Positions 37,004-48,688 are shown, counted from the stretch's first letter. The stretch is 64,000 nucleotides of DNA from Halomonas salinarum (GCF_012062845.1 NZ_WWNB01000013.1:31771-95770); one strand, 5' to 3'. Notes: generated from the sequence alone by a model not told the origin. Numbers and translations: made by a program.

Positions 37004-37396
37004 CTAGAATACGGTGCAGAGGACTTCACCACCAACACCAGCATGACGGGCCGCACGATCTGTCATCACGCCATTCGAGGTGGAAACGATCGCGATACCC
37101 AGGCCATCGGCTACCTTCGGCAGCTCAGCCTTGCCTTTGTACGAGCGCAGCGACGGCTTTGACACCCGCTGGATATGCTCGATGACGGCCTTGCCCTCGA
37201 AGTACTTGAGGTTAACGGCCAGTTCAGGCTTGGTGCCTTCAGCGACGCTGTAGTCGTTGATAAAGCCTTCTTCTTTCAGTACGCGGGCCACCTCAACCTT
37301 CAGCTTGGAAGACGGCATGGTAACCGTCTCCTTGGTGGCCATCTGCGCATTACGGATACGAGTGAACATATCCGCCAGCGTATCTTGCATGCTCAT
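37004..37396 (-). CDS. rpsH: Ribosomal protein uS8
   Basis: 130 aa. [20 protein letters not shown] opening and the invariant [21 protein letters not shown]-terminal motif that binds 16S rRNA helix 21. In E. coli uS8 is the repressor of the spc operon at rplE. 31 bp after rpsN. Confidence 0.98.
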   Translation of the reverse strand: MSMQDTLADMFTRIRNAQMATKETVTMPSSKLKVEVARVLKEEGFINDYSVAEGTKPELAVNLKYFEGKAVIEHIQRVSKPSLRSYKGKAELPKVADGLGIAIVSTSNGVMTDRAARHAGVGGEVLCTVF

Positions 37397-37427
37397 TACG
37401 TTGCGCTCCTGATAATTCTGCGTGGCG

Positions 37428-37733
37428 TTACCAGCTGGACTTCTTCAGTCCAGGGACATCGCCACGCATGGCGGCTTCACGCAGCTTGTTACGGCCCAAG
37501 CCAAACTTGTTGTAGTAACCGTGCGGACGGCCAGTGATACGGCAGCGATTACGCTGACGAACCGGGCTGGAGTCGCGCGGCAACTGCTGCAGCTTGAGCT
37601 GCGCGTCGAAGCGCTCTTCATCGGAAGCGTTGACGTCACTGATGAGGGCCTTGAGCTTTGCGCGCTTGGCCGCATACTTATCGACCAGCTTCGCACGCTT
37701 CTGCTCGCGTTCTACCATGCTTTTCTTTGCCAT
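37428..37733 (-). CDS. rpsN: Ribosomal protein uS14
   Basis: 101 aa, the long zinc-free form: only one Cys, in [21 protein letters not shown]-terminus [20 protein letters not shown]. Part of the 3' major domain of the 30S head. 10 bp after rplE. Confidence 0.98.
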   Translation of the reverse strand: MAKKSMVEREQKRAKLVDKYAAKRAKLKALISDVNASDEERFDAQLKLQQLPRDSSPVRQRNRCRITGRPHGYYNKFGLGRNKLREAAMRGDVPGLKKSSW

Positions 37734-37743
37734 GATCCCACCC

Positions 37744-38283
37744 TTATTTCTTGAACGGGAAGTTCAGCGCACGCAGTAGCGCACGGCCTTCTTCATCGGT
37801 GTTGGCAGTCGTGGTGATGGTGACATCCAGACCACGGATCCGGTCGATCTTATCATACTCGATCTCCGGGAAAATGATCTGCTCACGCACCCCCATCGAA
37901 TAGTTGCCACGGCCGTCGAAGGACTTCGGGTTGAGACCACGAAAGTCACGAACGCGGGGGATCGCGATGTTCACCAGACGGTCCAGGAAGTCCCACATGC
38001 GCTCGCGGCGCAGTGTGACCTTGATCCCGATCGGCCAGCCTTCACGCACCTTGAAGCCCGCGATGGACTTGCGTGCCTTGGTCACCATCGGCTTTTGACC
38101 GGAGAGCTTCTCCAGGTCGCCGACGGCATTGTCGATCAGCTTCTTGTCGCTGGTCGCTTCGCCGATGCCCATGTTCAGGGTCACTTTAGTGATCCTGGGC
38201 ACCTGCATCACGTTGGCGTAGCTAAACTGCTCTTGGAGTTGAGCTGCCACCTCGTTTTGATAACGTTCTTTCAAGTTCGCCAT
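37744..38283 (-). CDS. rplE: Ribosomal protein uL5
   Basis: 179 aa, identical in length to E. coli. [36 protein letters not shown] and [18 protein letters not shown] are typical. Binds 5S rRNA and contacts the P-site tRNA. 18 bp after rplX; in E. coli the spc autoregulation site lies at this start. Confidence 0.98.
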   Translation of the reverse strand: MANLKERYQNEVAAQLQEQFSYANVMQVPRITKVTLNMGIGEATSDKKLIDNAVGDLEKLSGQKPMVTKARKSIAGFKVREGWPIGIKVTLRRERMWDFLDRLVNIAIPRVRDFRGLNPKSFDGRGNYSMGVREQIIFPEIEYDKIDRIRGLDVTITTTANTDEEGRALLRALNFPFKK

Positions 38284-38301
38284 TTTGCTACCCGACTCAC
38301 G

Positions 38302-38619
38302 TTAGGCGTCGATCTGCGTCTGCGTCGACTTGTAGATACGTACCTTGGTACCGTCTTCTGTCACCTGGAAGCCGACTCGATCCGCTTTGCCGGTCTCCTG
38401 ATTGAAGATGGCCACGTTGGACGCGTGAATCGGAGCTTCGCGCTCGACGATACCGCCTTGATTGCCTGCCATCGGATTAGGCTTGGTGTGACGCTTGATC
38501 ATGTTCACACCTGCCACCACGTAGCGATCGCCCTGGAGGACGCGCTTGATGGTGCCACGCTTACCTTTGTCCTTGCCGGCAATGACGATCACTTCATCGT
38601 CACGTTTGATTTTTTGCAT
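38302..38619 (-). CDS. rplX: Ribosomal protein uL24
   Basis: 105 aa. KOW domain: [22 protein letters not shown], then [13 protein letters not shown] and [19 protein letters not shown]. An assembly-initiator protein of the 50S. 14 bp after rplN. Confidence 0.98.
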   Translation of the reverse strand: MQKIKRDDEVIVIAGKDKGKRGTIKRVLQGDRYVVAGVNMIKRHTKPNPMAGNQGGIVEREAPIHASNVAIFNQETGKADRVGFQVTEDGTKVRIYKSTQTQIDA

Positions 38620-38633
38620 ATCCGCCTCGCTCC

Positions 38634-39005
38634 TTACAGCACTTCAGGCGCCAAGGAAATGATCTTCATGAACTTTTCGGTACGGAGTTCACGAGTGACC
38701 GGCCCAAAAATACGGGTGCCGATCGGCTGCTCGTTGGTGTTGTTCAACAGAACCGCCGCATTTCCATCGAAGCGGATCAGCGAACCGTCATTACGACGGA
38801 CGCCACTACGAGTCCGAACCACGACCGCCTTCATGACCTGGCCTTTCTTGACCTTGCCACGCGGAATGGCTTCTTTCACTGTTACTTTGATGATATCGCC
38901 TACGCGAGCGTAACGACGGTGTGAGCCGCCAAGCACCTTGATGCACTGCACCCGGCGCGCCCCGCTGTTGTCGGCGACATCCAGCATTGACTGCGTCTGA
39001 ATCAT
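38634..39005 (-). CDS. rplN: Ribosomal protein uL14
   Basis: 123 aa. [20 protein letters not shown] and the [20 protein letters not shown] / [19 protein letters not shown] signatures. Five-stranded barrel at the 30S interface and the RsfS target. First gene of the spc cluster, 50 bp after rpsQ. Confidence 0.98.
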   Translation of the reverse strand: MIQTQSMLDVADNSGARRVQCIKVLGGSHRRYARVGDIIKVTVKEAIPRGKVKKGQVMKAVVVRTRSGVRRNDGSLIRFDGNAAVLLNNTNEQPIGTRIFGPVTRELRTEKFMKIISLAPEVL

Positions 39006-39055
39006 CGGTTTTCTCCAAACCTAATCTGACTGCACTGGTTTCGAGCGCGGGGCAT

Positions 39056-39316
39056 TTAGCCCTTGGCCTGCTCAACCACTTCGACCAGCGTCCAGGACTT
39101 CTTCTTGGACAGGGGACGGCATTCCTCGATGGAAACCGTGTCGCCTGCCTTCGCCTGGTTCTGCGCGTCATGGGCGTGCAGCTTGGTGGAGCGCTTCACG
39201 TATTTGCCGTAGATCGGATGCCGCTCGCGGCGCTCAATCATGACGACGATAGATTTGTCCATCTTGTCGCTCACCACTTTACCGGTGAGCGTCCGGACTT
39301 TCTGTTCTTCGGACAT
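39056..39316 (-). CDS. rpsQ: Ribosomal protein uS17
   Basis: 86 aa from [20 protein letters not shown]; a GTG three codons earlier is less likely, since AGGTG precedes this ATG at good spacing. OB-fold with [21 protein letters not shown]. Last gene of the S10 operon, starting 1 bp after rpmC. Confidence 0.97.
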   Translation of the reverse strand: MSEEQKVRTLTGKVVSDKMDKSIVVMIERRERHPIYGKYVKRSTKLHAHDAQNQAKAGDTVSIEECRPLSKKKSWTLVEVVEQAKG

Positions 39317-39317
39317 C

Positions 39318-39509
39318 TCAATCACCTGCCTTCTCGTTGAGCACAGTCTTCACGCGGGCAACATCCCGACGAACCTGCTTGAGCAGATGGGTCTGGCTCA
39401 GCTGGCCAGTGGCCTTCTGCATGCGCAGGTTGAACTGCTCGCGGAGGAGTTCGAAGAGCTGCGCCTGCAGGTCTTCTACTGACTTTTCGCGAATTTCCTG
39501 GGCTTTCAT
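39318..39509 (-). CDS. rpmC: Ribosomal protein uL29
   Basis: 63 aa, the E. coli length, from [17 protein letters not shown]; two long helices with [20 protein letters not shown]. Sits at the tunnel exit beside uL23. The ATG overlaps the rplP TGA by one base. Confidence 0.97.
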   Translation of the reverse strand: MKAQEIREKSVEDLQAQLFELLREQFNLRMQKATGQLSQTHLLKQVRRDVARVKTVLNEKAGD

Positions 39510-39922
39510 CACATCACCGTCCGTTTCACAAAGGTGGTGGCGACCGGAAACTTCTGAGCGGCCAGGCCGAAGGCCTCACGAGCCAGCTCTTCAGAAACGC
39601 CTTCAATCTCATAGAGGACACGGCCGGGCTGGATCTGTGCGACCCAGTACTCGACAGAGCCCTTGCCCTTACCCATACGGACTTCAAGGGGCTTCTTGGA
39701 GATCGGCTTGTCCGGGAAAACCCGGATCCAGATCTTGCCGCCACGCTTAACATGGCGAGTGATGGCACGACGCCCAGCTTCGATCTGACGCGCGGTAACG
39801 CGTCCACGACCGGTGGCTTTCAAGCCATATTCGCCAAAACTAATCTTGCTTCCGCGATGTGCCAGGCCGCGGTTGCGACCCTTCTGCACCTTGCGGAATT
39901 TCAAACGCTTAGGTTGTAACAT
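39509..39922 (-). CDS. rplP: Ribosomal protein uL16
   Basis: 137 aa. [37 protein letters not shown] and [20 protein letters not shown] motifs; the Arg in the RMGKGKG loop region is the site hydroxylated in some bacteria. Helps position A-site tRNA. 15 bp after rpsC. Confidence 0.98.
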   Translation of the reverse strand: MLQPKRLKFRKVQKGRNRGLAHRGSKISFGEYGLKATGRGRVTARQIEAGRRAITRHVKRGGKIWIRVFPDKPISKKPLEVRMGKGKGSVEYWVAQIQPGRVLYEIEGVSEELAREAFGLAAQKFPVATTFVKRTVM

Positions 39923-39937
39923 CGATCCGCTCTCCCC

Positions 39938-40636
39938 TTACCTGGAACCTTTCTTCTTGGAGGGCGCGCTCTGCGGCTGCTTAGCCTTGGCGCGGACCTC
40001 TTCGATGCCCCCGAGGATTTCACCCTTGAAGACCCAGACCTTGACGCCGATGACGCCGTAGGTGGTGTGAGCTTCGTAGGTCGCGTAATCGATGTCGGCA
40101 CGCAGCGTATGAAGCGGCACACGGCCTTCGCGGTACCATTCGGTACGTGCGATTTCCGCACCACCAAGACGACCAGACAACTGGATCCTGATGCCGCCGG
40201 CGCCGAGGCGCATGGCGTTCTGTACGGCGCGCTTCATGGCACGACGGAACATGACACGACGCTCGAGCTGGCCGCAGACGTTCTGGGCAACGAGCTTGGC
40301 ATCGAGTTCCGGCTTGCGCACTTCTTCGATGTTGACGTGAACCGGCACGCCCATCATCTGGGTGACGTCGCGACGCAGCTTGTCGACGTCCTCACCCTTC
40401 TTGCCAATCACGATGCCCGGACGGGCAGTGTGAATGGTGATACGGGCATTATTTGCCGGACGCTCGATGTGAATGCGACTAACGGAAGCGTTCTTCAGAC
40501 GCTCCTCGAGGAAGCTACGCACTTCGAGATCATTATTCAGCTTGTCGGCATAAGCACCGCGCTCGGCATACCAGACCGAGTTGTGGTCTTTGACGATGCC
40601 CAGCCGAATACCTGTCGGATTTACTTTCTGACCCAT
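39938..40636 (-). CDS. rpsC: Ribosomal protein uS3
   Basis: 232 aa. [20 protein letters not shown], the KH domain around [20 protein letters not shown] and C-terminal [14 protein letters not shown]. Forms the mRNA entry helicase site with uS4 and uS5. Lys-rich tail. 11 bp after rplV. Confidence 0.98.
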   Translation of the reverse strand: MGQKVNPTGIRLGIVKDHNSVWYAERGAYADKLNNDLEVRSFLEERLKNASVSRIHIERPANNARITIHTARPGIVIGKKGEDVDKLRRDVTQMMGVPVHVNIEEVRKPELDAKLVAQNVCGQLERRVMFRRAMKRAVQNAMRLGAGGIRIQLSGRLGGAEIARTEWYREGRVPLHTLRADIDYATYEAHTTYGVIGVKVWVFKGEILGGIEEVRAKAKQPQSAPSKKKGSR

Positions 40637-40647
40637 CTGGTCGACTC

Positions 40648-40980
40648 CTACTTCTCGGCTACCATAACGGTGATGTGGCAGGTGCGCTTCAAGATACGAT
40701 CCGCACGGCCCTTGGCACGCGGCTTGATACGCTTGAGCGTCATGCCCTCATCGACACAGATGGTCGAGACACGCAGCTCGTCGATGTCCATGCCGTTGTT
40801 TTCTTCCGCATTCGCGATGGCGGACTGCAGCACTTTCTTGACCAGCTTGGAGGCCTTCTTCGGTGAGAAGGTCAGCAGGTCGAGTGCTTCGGCGACAGGT
40901 TTACCGCGCACCTGGTCAGCCACCAAACGGGCCTTCTGGGCGGATAAACGAGCGCCACGCAGCTTAGCTGTGACTTCCAT
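40648..40980 (-). CDS. rplV: Ribosomal protein uL22
   Basis: 110 aa. [34 protein letters not shown], and [20 protein letters not shown] hairpin that reaches into the exit tunnel and contributes to macrolide response. 18 bp after rpsS. Confidence 0.98.
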   Translation of the reverse strand: MEVTAKLRGARLSAQKARLVADQVRGKPVAEALDLLTFSPKKASKLVKKVLQSAIANAEENNGMDIDELRVSTICVDEGMTLKRIKPRAKGRADRILKRTCHITVMVAEK

Positions 40981-40998
40981 CTCTCAATCCTCTTTGGC

Positions 40999-41274
40999 TT
41001 ACCGTTTGGCTTTCTTGTCCGCCGCATGACCGCGATAGGTGCGGGTAGCAGCGAATTCGCCCAGCTTGTGGCCAACCATTTCCTCGGAGACGTGCACCGG
41101 GACATGTTGACGCCCGTTATGGACCGCAATGGTGAGCCCGACCATGTTGGGCAGGATCATCGAACGACGCGACCAGGTCTTGATCGGTTTGCGGTCGTTC
41201 TTCTCCACTGCAGTCTCAACCTTCTTCAGCAGATGAAGGTCAATGAAAGGACCTTTCTTCAGTGAACGTGGCAC
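40999..41274 (-). CDS. rpsS: Ribosomal protein uS19
   Basis: 91 aa. [40 protein letters not shown] and [20 protein letters not shown]. 30S head protein partnered with uS13. 22 bp after rplB. Confidence 0.98.
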   Translation of the reverse strand: MPRSLKKGPFIDLHLLKKVETAVEKNDRKPIKTWSRRSMILPNMVGLTIAVHNGRQHVPVHVSEEMVGHKLGEFAATRTYRGHAADKKAKR

Positions 41275-41296
41275 AGCCGTTACCTCTTAATGTCTG

Positions 41297-42124
41297 TTAC
41301 TTGGCCTTGCGGCGACGAACGATCAGCTTATCGGTGCGCTTGTTCTTGCGAGTCTTGTAACCCTTGGTGGGGACGCCCCACGGGGTAACCGGGTTACGAC
41401 CACCACTGGTGCGGCCTTCACCACCACCATGCGGGTGATCCACCGGGTTCATCGCAACACCGCGAACTGTCGGGCGAACGCCACGCCAGCGTTTGGCACC
41501 GGCCTTGCCCAGTTGACGGAGGCTGTGCTCAGAGTTGCTCACTTCACCCAAGGTGGCGCGGCACTCGGCCAGAATCTTGCGCATCTCGCCGGAGCGCAGA
41601 CGCACCGTGGCATAGTTGCCTTCACGCGCCACTAGCTGGGCACTGGTGCCGGCACTGCGTGCGACCTGGGCGCCTTTACCGGGCTTCAGCTCGATGCAAT
41701 GCACAGTGGAACCGACCGGAATGTTACGCAGCGGAAGGGTGTTGCCCTTCTTGATCGGCGCGTTGACACCGGACTCGACGCGATCGCCAGCCTTCACACC
41801 CTTGGGTGCGATGATATAGCGACGCTCGCCGTCCAAGTACTTCAGCAGCGCGATGTGTGCGCTACGGTTCGGATCGTACTCCAGGCGCTCGACGATGGCC
41901 GGAATGCCATCCTTGATACGCTTGAAATCGACCTGACGGTAGTGCTGACGATGCCCACCACCCACGTGACGTGTGGTGATGCGACCGTTGTTGTTACGCC
42001 CACCCGAGTGCGACTGCTTTTCCAGCAGCGGCGCATACGGCCGACCCTTGTGCAGATCATCAGCGACGATCTTGACCAGGTGGCGACGACCGGGGGATGT
42101 GGGGTTGGTCTTGACGATTGCCAT
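41297..42124 (-). CDS. rplB: Ribosomal protein uL2
   Basis: 275 aa. [20 protein letters not shown], then [20 protein letters not shown], which holds the His shown in E. coli to matter near the peptidyl transferase centre, and a basic tail [12 protein letters not shown]. Required for subunit association. 17 bp after rplW. Confidence 0.98.
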   Translation of the reverse strand: MAIVKTNPTSPGRRHLVKIVADDLHKGRPYAPLLEKQSHSGGRNNNGRITTRHVGGGHRQHYRQVDFKRIKDGIPAIVERLEYDPNRSAHIALLKYLDGERRYIIAPKGVKAGDRVESGVNAPIKKGNTLPLRNIPVGSTVHCIELKPGKGAQVARSAGTSAQLVAREGNYATVRLRSGEMRKILAECRATLGEVSNSEHSLRQLGKAGAKRWRGVRPTVRGVAMNPVDHPHGGGEGRTSGGRNPVTPWGVPTKGYKTRKNKRTDKLIVRRRKAK

Positions 42125-42141
42125 TATCCGTACTCCTGCCC

Positions 42142-42438
42142 TTATTCGGCGCCAGAGAAGTCTTCAAGGGTCTCACCCGCGGCAAGCGTTACATACGCCT
42201 TGCGGTAACCCTTGCGCTGGCCCAAGCCATTGGCGGTGCGCTTGGTCTTGCCCTTGATGTTCAGGACCTGTACACGATCAACCTTCTTACCGAACAGCAC
42301 CTGAACGGCCTGCTTGATTTCCGGCTTGGTCGCGTCAGAGGCCACCTTGAACACGTACTGGTTGTTCTCGGCGGCGGAGGCGGCCTTCTCGGTCATGTGC
42401 GGACCAAGCAGAACCTTGAATACGCGTTCCTGGTTCAT
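42142..42438 (-). CDS. rplW: Ribosomal protein uL23
   Basis: 98 aa. [38 protein letters not shown] and [17 protein letters not shown]. Docking site for trigger factor and SRP at the tunnel exit. Starts within the last 4 bp of rplD. Confidence 0.98.
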   Translation of the reverse strand: MNQERVFKVLLGPHMTEKAASAAENNQYVFKVASDATKPEIKQAVQVLFGKKVDRVQVLNIKGKTKRTANGLGQRKGYRKAYVTLAAGETLEDFSGAE

Positions 42439-43043
42439 GCCAGCTTCTCCTCGAATTTGCGCAGGGCGGAGACGGTGACCAGCACCTTGTCGAAGGCGAC
42501 CAGGCTCACCGGATCGGCGGCAGCGACGTCCACCACATCCACGTGCGGGATGTTGCGAGCGGCCAGGTAAAGGTTCTCGTCAACTTCTTCGGTGACGATC
42601 AGCGCTTTTTCCAAGCCCAGCTCGTTAAGCTTGGCGGTCAGCTGCTTGGTCTTGGGTGCGTCGACGGAAATGTCCTCGACGATGACCAGACGCTCCTGAC
42701 GGACCAGCTCAGACAGAATCGAGCGGATCGCGGCACGGTACATCTTGCGGTTGACCTTCTGGGTGTAGTCCTGAGGACTAGCCGCAAAGGTCACACCACC
42801 GGCACGCCAGATCGGCGAACGGATGGTACCAGCGCGAGCGCGACCGGTGCCCTTCTGACGCCACGGCTTCTTGCCACCGCCACGCACAGCGGCGCGGTTC
42901 TTCTGAGCGCGAGTGCCCTGACGGCCGGCAGCCAGATAGGCAGTCACGACCTGATGGACCAGCGCTTCGTTGAATTCTTTGCCGAAGGTGGCGTCGGATA
43001 CTTCGACTGTTCCGGCGCTAGCACCTGAAAGATTCAGATTCAT
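42435..43043 (-). CDS. rplD: Ribosomal protein uL4
   Basis: 202 aa. The tunnel loop is [28 protein letters not shown] (about 60-85), with [17 protein letters not shown] after it. In E. coli uL4 also represses its own operon through the rpsJ leader; that leader seems too short here. 14 bp after rplC and overlapping rplW by 4 bp. Confidence 0.98.
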   Translation of the reverse strand: MNLNLSGASAGTVEVSDATFGKEFNEALVHQVVTAYLAAGRQGTRAQKNRAAVRGGGKKPWRQKGTGRARAGTIRSPIWRAGGVTFAASPQDYTQKVNRKMYRAAIRSILSELVRQERLVIVEDISVDAPKTKQLTAKLNELGLEKALIVTEEVDENLYLAARNIPHVDVVDVAAADPVSLVAFDKVLVTVSALRKFEEKLA

Positions 43044-43057
43044 TGGATCAAATCCCC

Positions 43058-43696
43058 TTAGCGAGCTTTCACGGCACTGCGAACAACAACGTCGCTACCC
43101 GGCGCACCCGGAACGGCGCCCTTGATAAGCAGCAGATTGCGTTCAGCGTCGACGCGCACGACTTCCAGGCTCTGCACGGTGCAGCGGACATTGCCCAGCT
43201 GACCGGCCATTTTCTTGCCCTTGAAGACGCGACCCGGGGTTTGACACATGCCGATGGAACCCGGAGCACGGTGTGCCAGGGAGTTACCATGGGTGTTGTC
43301 TTGGGTGCGGAAGTTCCAGCGCTTGACGGCGCCCTGGAAACCCTTGCCCTTGGAGGTGCCGGTCACATCAATCTTCTGACCAGCTTCAAAGAGGGATACG
43401 GTGAGCTCGCCACCCACTGCCGGAGCTTCGTCGCCTTCAGCCAGGCGGAACTCCATCAGCGAACGGCCGGCCTCGGTACCTGCCTTGGCAAACTGTCCAG
43501 CTTGCGCTTTGGTCAGGTGCTTGGCCTTGCGTGAGCCAGAGGTAACCTGCACGGCGCTGTAGCCGTCGACATCGACGGTCTTGACGCGCGTAATGCGGTT
43601 AGGCTCAACTTCGATAACGGTTACGGGCACGGATGCGCCATCTTCGGTGAAGACACGGGTCATCCCGGACTTCTTACCGACCAAACCGATAGTCAT
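43058..43696 (-). CDS. rplC: Ribosomal protein uL3
   Basis: 212 aa. [40 protein letters not shown] and [20 protein letters not shown], which contains the Gln methylated by PrmB in E. coli. Its extension reaches the peptidyl transferase centre. 140 bp separate it from rpsJ, a longer gap than elsewhere in this operon. Confidence 0.98.
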   Translation of the reverse strand: MTIGLVGKKSGMTRVFTEDGASVPVTVIEVEPNRITRVKTVDVDGYSAVQVTSGSRKAKHLTKAQAGQFAKAGTEAGRSLMEFRLAEGDEAPAVGGELTVSLFEAGQKIDVTGTSKGKGFQGAVKRWNFRTQDNTHGNSLAHRAPGSIGMCQTPGRVFKGKKMAGQLGNVRCTVQSLEVVRVDAERNLLLIKGAVPGAPGSDVVVRSAVKAR

Positions 43697-43836
43697 GTTC
43701 AGTCTCCTATAGTGTACGGGGCTATCACCCGCTATGGCTGCCCTTTCCAGAGCATTCCACTAGCACATTGTGTGACGCCATCCCGGCGTGACGGTGGCAG
43801 CTCGTTGAGCGGCGACCGTGAGTGTCTAGTGAGGTC

Positions 43837-44148
43837 TCAGTTGAGTTTGATTTGCACGTCAACGCCGGCGGCGAGATCAAGCTTCATCAGTGCATCAACG
43901 GTCTTTTCAGTGGGTTCGACGATGTCGAGCACACGCTTATGAGTGCGGATCTCATACTGGTCACGCGCGTCCTTGTTGACGTGCGGAGAAACCAGGATGG
44001 TGTAGCGCTCACGATTGGTCGGCAGCGGGATCGGACCGTGGACCTGAGCACCGGTACGCTTGGCGGTTTCAACGATCTCCGCGGCGGACTGGTCAATCAG
44101 GCGATGGTCGAACGCTTTCAACCGAATGCGAATCTTCTGGTTCTGCAT
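43837..44148 (-). CDS. rpsJ: Ribosomal protein uS10 (NusE)
   Basis: 103 aa, E. coli length. [44 protein letters not shown]. It is a 30S head protein and, with NusB, part of transcription antitermination on rRNA operons. First gene of the S10 operon, about 58 nt downstream of the expected transcription start. Confidence 0.98.
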   Translation of the reverse strand: MQNQKIRIRLKAFDHRLIDQSAAEIVETAKRTGAQVHGPIPLPTNRERYTILVSPHVNKDARDQYEIRTHKRVLDIVEPTEKTVDALMKLDLAAGVDVQIKLN

Positions 44149-44212
44149 TTGCCCTAAACTCCAATGGATGTCGACGGCGCGAGCCGTCTACCCACGCATT
44201 CAAAGGATGCGC

Positions 44213-44241
44213 ATTATAGGCATGGAGTCCCGCAGAGTCAA
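44213..44241 (-). promoter_or_regulatory. S10 operon sigma70 promoter
   Basis: On the minus strand TTGACT (44241-44236), a 17-bp spacer and a perfect TATAAT (44218-44213). Start of transcription is expected near 44206, leaving only about 58 nt before the rpsJ ATG at 44148. Confidence 0.88.
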
Positions 44242-44265
44242 ACCCTGCAAGACAACATGCGCAGA

Positions 44266-44291
44266 AAGGGGGCTCCCGCAGGAGCCCCCTT
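44266..44291 (-). terminator. Terminator after tuf
   Basis: 11-bp perfect stem AAGGGGGCTCC / GGAGCCCCCTT with a CGCA loop; T-rich on the minus strand. It lies just upstream of the S10 promoter, separating the str and S10 operons. Confidence 0.88.
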
Positions 44292-44314
44292 CGATCATCG
44301 GGTGAGCCTAAGGC

Positions 44315-45508
44315 TTACTTAATGATCTTGGCGACAACACCGGCGCCGACGGTACGGCCGCCTTCGCGAACGGCGAAGCGCAGACCTTCTTCCATGGCGA
44401 TCGGTGAGATCAGAGTGACAGTCATCTTGACGTTGTCACCCGGCATCACCATCTCGACGCCTTCCGGCAGCTCACAGGTACCAGTAACGTCGGTGGTACG
44501 GAAGTAGAACTGCGGACGATAGCCCTTGAAGAACGGCGTGTGACGACCACCCTCGTCCTTGGACAGCACGTAGATTTCGGCTTCGAAAATGGTGTGCGGC
44601 GTGATGCTGCCCGGCTTGGCCAGGACCTGACCACGCTCGACGTCGTCACGCTTGGTGCCGCGCAGCAGGGCGCCAACGTTCTCGCCGGCACGACCTTCGT
44701 CGAGCAGCTTGCGGAACATCTCGACACCAGTAACGGTGGTCTTGACGGTGTCCTTGAGGCCGATGATCTCGACTTCTGAACCCGGCTTGACTATGCCACG
44801 CTCGACACGACCGGTCACAACGGTACCGCGACCAGAGATGGAGAACACGTCTTCGATCGGCATCAGGAACGGCTGATCGATAGCGCGCTCCGGCTCCGGG
44901 ATGTACGCGTCCATGGCCTTGATCAGGTCGGCAACGGCGGTGGTACCCATGCCGTTGTCGTCCTTGCCTTCGAGGGCCATCAGCGCGGAGCCGATGATGA
45001 TCGGAGTGTCGTCACCCGGGAAGTCGTACTCGGCGAGCAGCTCGCGCACTTCCATTTCGACCAGCTCGAGCAGCTCTTCGTCGTCGACCATGTCGGCCTT
45101 GTTCAGGAACACGACGATGAACGGCACGCCGACCTGACGCGAGAGCAGGATGTGCTCACGAGTCTGCGGCATCGGGCCGTCGGCAGCGGAACAGACCAGG
45201 ATAGCGCCGTCCATCTGGGCAGCACCGGTGATCATGTTCTTGACGTAGTCAGCGTGACCCGGGCAGTCGACGTGCGCGTAGTGACGCACTTCGGACTGGT
45301 ATTCCACGTGAGCGGTAGAGATGGTGATACCGCGCTCACGCTCTTCCGGGGCGTTATCGATGGAGTCGAACGCACGAGCGTCGCCACCGAAGACTTCTGC
45401 AGAAACGCGTGTCAGAGCCGCTGTCAGGGTAGTCTTACCATGGTCAACGTGACCGATGGTACCGACGTTGATATGCGGTTTGGAACGTTCGAATTTTTCC
45501 TTAGCCAC
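44315..45508 (-). CDS. tuf: Elongation factor Tu
   Basis: 397 aa GTPase delivering aminoacyl-tRNA. P-loop [14 protein letters not shown], switch region [33 protein letters not shown] and [16 protein letters not shown]; domains 2 and 3 are complete, ending [14 protein letters not shown]. Last gene of the str operon (rpsL-rpsG-fusA-tuf). A second tuf expected at the tRNA-Thr/tRNA-Trp site is absent from this window. Confidence 0.98.
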   Translation of the reverse strand: MAKEKFERSKPHINVGTIGHVDHGKTTLTAALTRVSAEVFGGDARAFDSIDNAPEERERGITISTAHVEYQSEVRHYAHVDCPGHADYVKNMITGAAQMDGAILVCSAADGPMPQTREHILLSRQVGVPFIVVFLNKADMVDDEELLELVEMEVRELLAEYDFPGDDTPIIIGSALMALEGKDDNGMGTTAVADLIKAMDAYIPEPERAIDQPFLMPIEDVFSISGRGTVVTGRVERGIVKPGSEVEIIGLKDTVKTTVTGVEMFRKLLDEGRAGENVGALLRGTKRDDVERGQVLAKPGSITPHTIFEAEIYVLSKDEGGRHTPFFKGYRPQFYFRTTDVTGTCELPEGVEMVMPGDNVKMTVTLISPIAMEEGLRFAVREGGRTVGAGVVAKIIK

Positions 45509-45537
45509 TGCTATAACCTCTTTACGTTAGCTAACGG

Positions 45538-47658
45538 TTAACCGTTCTGGTTGATGACGGCTTCCACGATACTGGAGGGAGCCTCGTCGTACTTCGCAAA
45601 CTCCATGGAGTAGCTTGCACGGCCCTGGCTCTGAGAACGCAGATCGGTTGCATAACCGAACATCTCAGCCAGCGGCACCATTGCGCGGATGGTCTTCCCT
45701 GAAGAAGTATCATCCATGCCCTGCACCAGACCGCGACGACGGTTAAGATCGCCCATGACGTCACCCATGAATTCCTCGGGGGTCACGACTTCGACCTTCA
45801 TCATCGGCTCCAGCAGCACGGCCTTGGCCTTCTTGGCACCTTCTTTGATCGCCATGGAAGAAGCGATCTTGAACGCGGTCTCGTTGGAGTCCACGTCGTG
45901 ATAGGAACCATCGTACAGCGTGACCTTGACGTCGATCATCGGGTAGCCCGCGATGACACCGTTCTGCAGCTGTTCATAGGCCCCTTTCTCGACAGCAGGC
46001 ACGTATTCCTTCGGAACCACGCCGCCGACGATTTCAGACGAAAACTTGAAGTGCATCTCCTCGTCTTCGCCCTTGTCTTCTGCCGTCAGCGGTTCGATGC
46101 GCAGATACACATGACCGAACTGACCGCGACCGCCTGACTGACGAACAAACTTGCCTTCCTGTTCGACGCTGTGACGAATGGTCTCGCGATAGGCAACCTG
46201 CGGCTTACCGATATTCGCCTCGACCTTAAACTCGCGGCGCATACGGTCAACGATGATATCGAGGTGCAGCTCACCCATACCGGAGATGATGGTCTGACCG
46301 GTTTCCTCGTCAGTCTTGACCTGGAAGGACGGATCCTCCTGAGCCAGCTTGCCGAGGGCGATACCCATCTTCTCCTGGTCAGCCTTGGACTTCGGCTCAA
46401 CGGCGACCGAGATCACCGGATCCGGGAACTCCATGCGCTCGAGAATGATCTTGTCGGTCAGATCGCACAGGGTGTCACCGGTAGTGACGTCCTTCAGGCC
46501 GATGCAAGCGGCGATATCGCCGGCCAGCACTTCCTTGATCTCTTCGCGCGAGTTGGAGTGCATCTGCACGATACGGCCGACGCGCTCTTTCTTGCTCTTG
46601 ACAGAGTTAAAGACGCTGTCGCCAGACTTCAAGACCCCGGAATACACACGGATGAAGGTCAGGGTACCAACGAACGGATCGGTGGCGATCTTGAAGGCCA
46701 GGGCGGCGAAGGGTGCACTGTCATCGGCCTCACGGGTCGCGATGGTGCCGTCCTTGTCGTCCAGCTCACCTTCGATGGCCTTGACCTCGGTGGGCGACGG
46801 CATGTACTCGATGACGCCATCCAGCACGGCCTGCACGCCCTTGTTCTTGAACGCGGAGCCACAGGTCACCAGGACGATTTCGTTGTCGAGGGTACGACGA
46901 CGCAGACCGGCCTTGATTTCCTCGATGGAAAGATCGCCCTCTTCGAGGTACTTATCCATCAGCTCTTCGGAGGCCTCGGCAGCAGACTCGACCATCTCTT
47001 CGCGATACTTCTCGGCGGTCTCTTGCAGCTCGGCCGGGATGTCAACCAGGTCATAGTTCATGCCGTGGTTGGCTTCGTCCCACATGATCGCCTTCATCTG
47101 CAGCAGATCGACGACGCCCTTGAAGCCATCCTCGGCGCCCCAGTTGATCTGGATCGGCACCGCATTGGCGTTCAGGCGCGACTTCAGCTGGTCGAGGACC
47201 ATGAAGAAATCGGCGCCGGCACGGTCCATCTTGTTGACGAACACCATGCGCGGAACTTCGTACTTGTTGGCCTGGCGCCAGACAGTCTCGGTCTGCGGCT
47301 GCACACCAGAGCTTGCACACAGCACGACGACCGCACCATCGAGCACACGCAGGGAACGTTCGACTTCGATGGTGAAGTCGACGTGTCCCGGGGTGTCGAT
47401 GATATTGATGCGGTGCTCATCGAACTGCTTGTTCATGCCCTGCCAGAAGCAAGTGGTAGCGGCGGAGGTGATGGTGATACCCCGCTCCTGCTCCTGCTGC
47501 ATCCAGTCCATGGTGGCCGCGCCATCATGAACCTCACCCACCTTGTGAGACAGGCCGGTGTAAAACAGGACACGCTCGGTAGTGGTGGTCTTCCCGGCGT
47601 CGACGTGGGCAACGATACCGATATTACGGTAGCGCTTAAGCGGTGTCTTACGTGCCAC
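45538..47658 (-). CDS. fusA: Elongation factor G
   Basis: 706 aa translocase GTPase. GTG start at 47658 ([21 protein letters not shown]) chosen by family alignment with GGGGA upstream; the frame runs 12 codons further but those residues are not conserved. P-loop [49 protein letters not shown]; domain [17 protein letters not shown]. Between rpsG and tuf in the standard str order. Confidence 0.98.
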   Translation of the reverse strand: MARKTPLKRYRNIGIVAHVDAGKTTTTERVLFYTGLSHKVGEVHDGAATMDWMQQEQERGITITSAATTCFWQGMNKQFDEHRINIIDTPGHVDFTIEVERSLRVLDGAVVVLCASSGVQPQTETVWRQANKYEVPRMVFVNKMDRAGADFFMVLDQLKSRLNANAVPIQINWGAEDGFKGVVDLLQMKAIMWDEANHGMNYDLVDIPAELQETAEKYREEMVESAAEASEELMDKYLEEGDLSIEEIKAGLRRRTLDNEIVLVTCGSAFKNKGVQAVLDGVIEYMPSPTEVKAIEGELDDKDGTIATREADDSAPFAALAFKIATDPFVGTLTFIRVYSGVLKSGDSVFNSVKSKKERVGRIVQMHSNSREEIKEVLAGDIAACIGLKDVTTGDTLCDLTDKIILERMEFPDPVISVAVEPKSKADQEKMGIALGKLAQEDPSFQVKTDEETGQTIISGMGELHLDIIVDRMRREFKVEANIGKPQVAYRETIRHSVEQEGKFVRQSGGRGQFGHVYLRIEPLTAEDKGEDEEMHFKFSSEIVGGVVPKEYVPAVEKGAYEQLQNGVIAGYPMIDVKVTLYDGSYHDVDSNETAFKIASSMAIKEGAKKAKAVLLEPMMKVEVVTPEEFMGDVMGDLNRRRGLVQGMDDTSSGKTIRAMVPLAEMFGYATDLRSQSQGRASYSMEFAKYDEAPSSIVEAVINQNG

Positions 47659-47721
47659 GGTGGAATTCCCCGTTAGTTGGAGGCGCCCAGGCATATGGGC
47701 ACCTCATGTGACGAAGCCTGC

Positions 47722-48192
47722 TTAGAAGCGGTAGTGCGAGAAGGCCTTGTTGGCCTCCGCCATGCGGTGCACGTCTTCGCGCTTCTTCACAGCGGCGCCC
47801 TTGCCTTCGGCGGCATCGAGCATCTCACCGGCCAGACGCTGCACCATGGTCTTTTCACCACGGTTACGAGCAGCGTCGGCCAGCCAGCGCATGGCCAGAG
47901 CCTGACGGCGTGACGGACGGACTTCAACGGGCACCTGGTAAGTAGCACCACCGACACGGCGAGATTTTACCTCGACCATGGGCTGGATGGTTTCCAGCGC
48001 CTTGTCGAAAATCTCCAGCGGATCATCATTGTTGCGCGCGGTGACGTGATCCAGCGCGCCATAGACGATGCGTTCAGCTACAGACTTTTTGCCGCTGATC
48101 ATGAGGTGGTTCATGAACTTTGCCAGGCGCTCACTTCCGAACTTCGGATCCGGGAGGATTTCGCGCTTCGCGACAACTCTTCTTCTAGGCAT
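47722..48192 (-). CDS. rpsG: Ribosomal protein uS7
   Basis: 156 aa. [61 protein letters not shown]. Nucleates 30S head assembly and in E. coli represses str translation at the rpsL-rpsG spacer, which is 121 bp here. Confidence 0.98.
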   Translation of the reverse strand: MPRRRVVAKREILPDPKFGSERLAKFMNHLMISGKKSVAERIVYGALDHVTARNNDDPLEIFDKALETIQPMVEVKSRRVGGATYQVPVEVRPSRRQALAMRWLADAARNRGEKTMVQRLAGEMLDAAEGKGAAVKKREDVHRMAEANKAFSHYRF

Positions 48193-48313
48193 GATAAGCC
48201 CTCAAATTAAGGGGTCCTTCAGGTAAACCCGAGACTGGCATGGGCGTTCCCACGACGCTCGACCTTACTCTTATCAGACCGATGCAATAGGGTGTAGCGG
48301 TTGCGTGCGAGTC

Positions 48314-48688
48314 TTAGGACTTCGGACGCTTGGTGCCGTACTTGGAACGGCCCTGCTTACGATTCTGGACACCGGAGGTGTCGAGAGCGCCGCGAACGGT
48401 GTGATAGCGCACACCCGGCAAGTCCTTCACTCGGCCGCCGCGAATCAGCACGACAGAGTGTTCTTGCAGGTTGTGACCTTCACCACCGATGTAGGAGGCG
48501 ACCTCATACCCGTTAGTCAAGCGAACACGGCACACCTTACGCAGTGCGGAGTTCGGCTTCTTCGGGGTAGTGGTGTATACGCGAGTGCAAACACCGCGAC
48601 GTTGCGGGCAGGCCTGCAGCGCCGGGACGTCACTCTTGACGACGGGGCGCTTGCGCGGCTTGCGCACGAGCTGGTTAATAGTTGCCAT
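48314..48688 (-). CDS. rpsL: Ribosomal protein uS12
   Basis: 124 aa from [14 protein letters not shown]; an upstream frame extension is ignored. Lys43 ([13 protein letters not shown]) and Lys88 ([13 protein letters not shown]) are wild-type, so ribosomal streptomycin sensitivity is expected. Decoding-centre protein and first gene of the str operon. Confidence 0.98.
   Translation of the reverse strand: MATINQLVRKPRKRPVVKSDVPALQACPQRRGVCTRVYTTTPKKPNSALRKVCRVRLTNGYEVASYIGGEGHNLQEHSVVLIRGGRVKDLPGVRYHTVRGALDTSGVQNRKQGRSKYGTKRPKS

Noticed and set aside
46171..47676. 501-codon plus-strand ORF opposite fusA
   Set aside because: Fully inside fusA on the other strand; no family features and no promoter or ribosome site.
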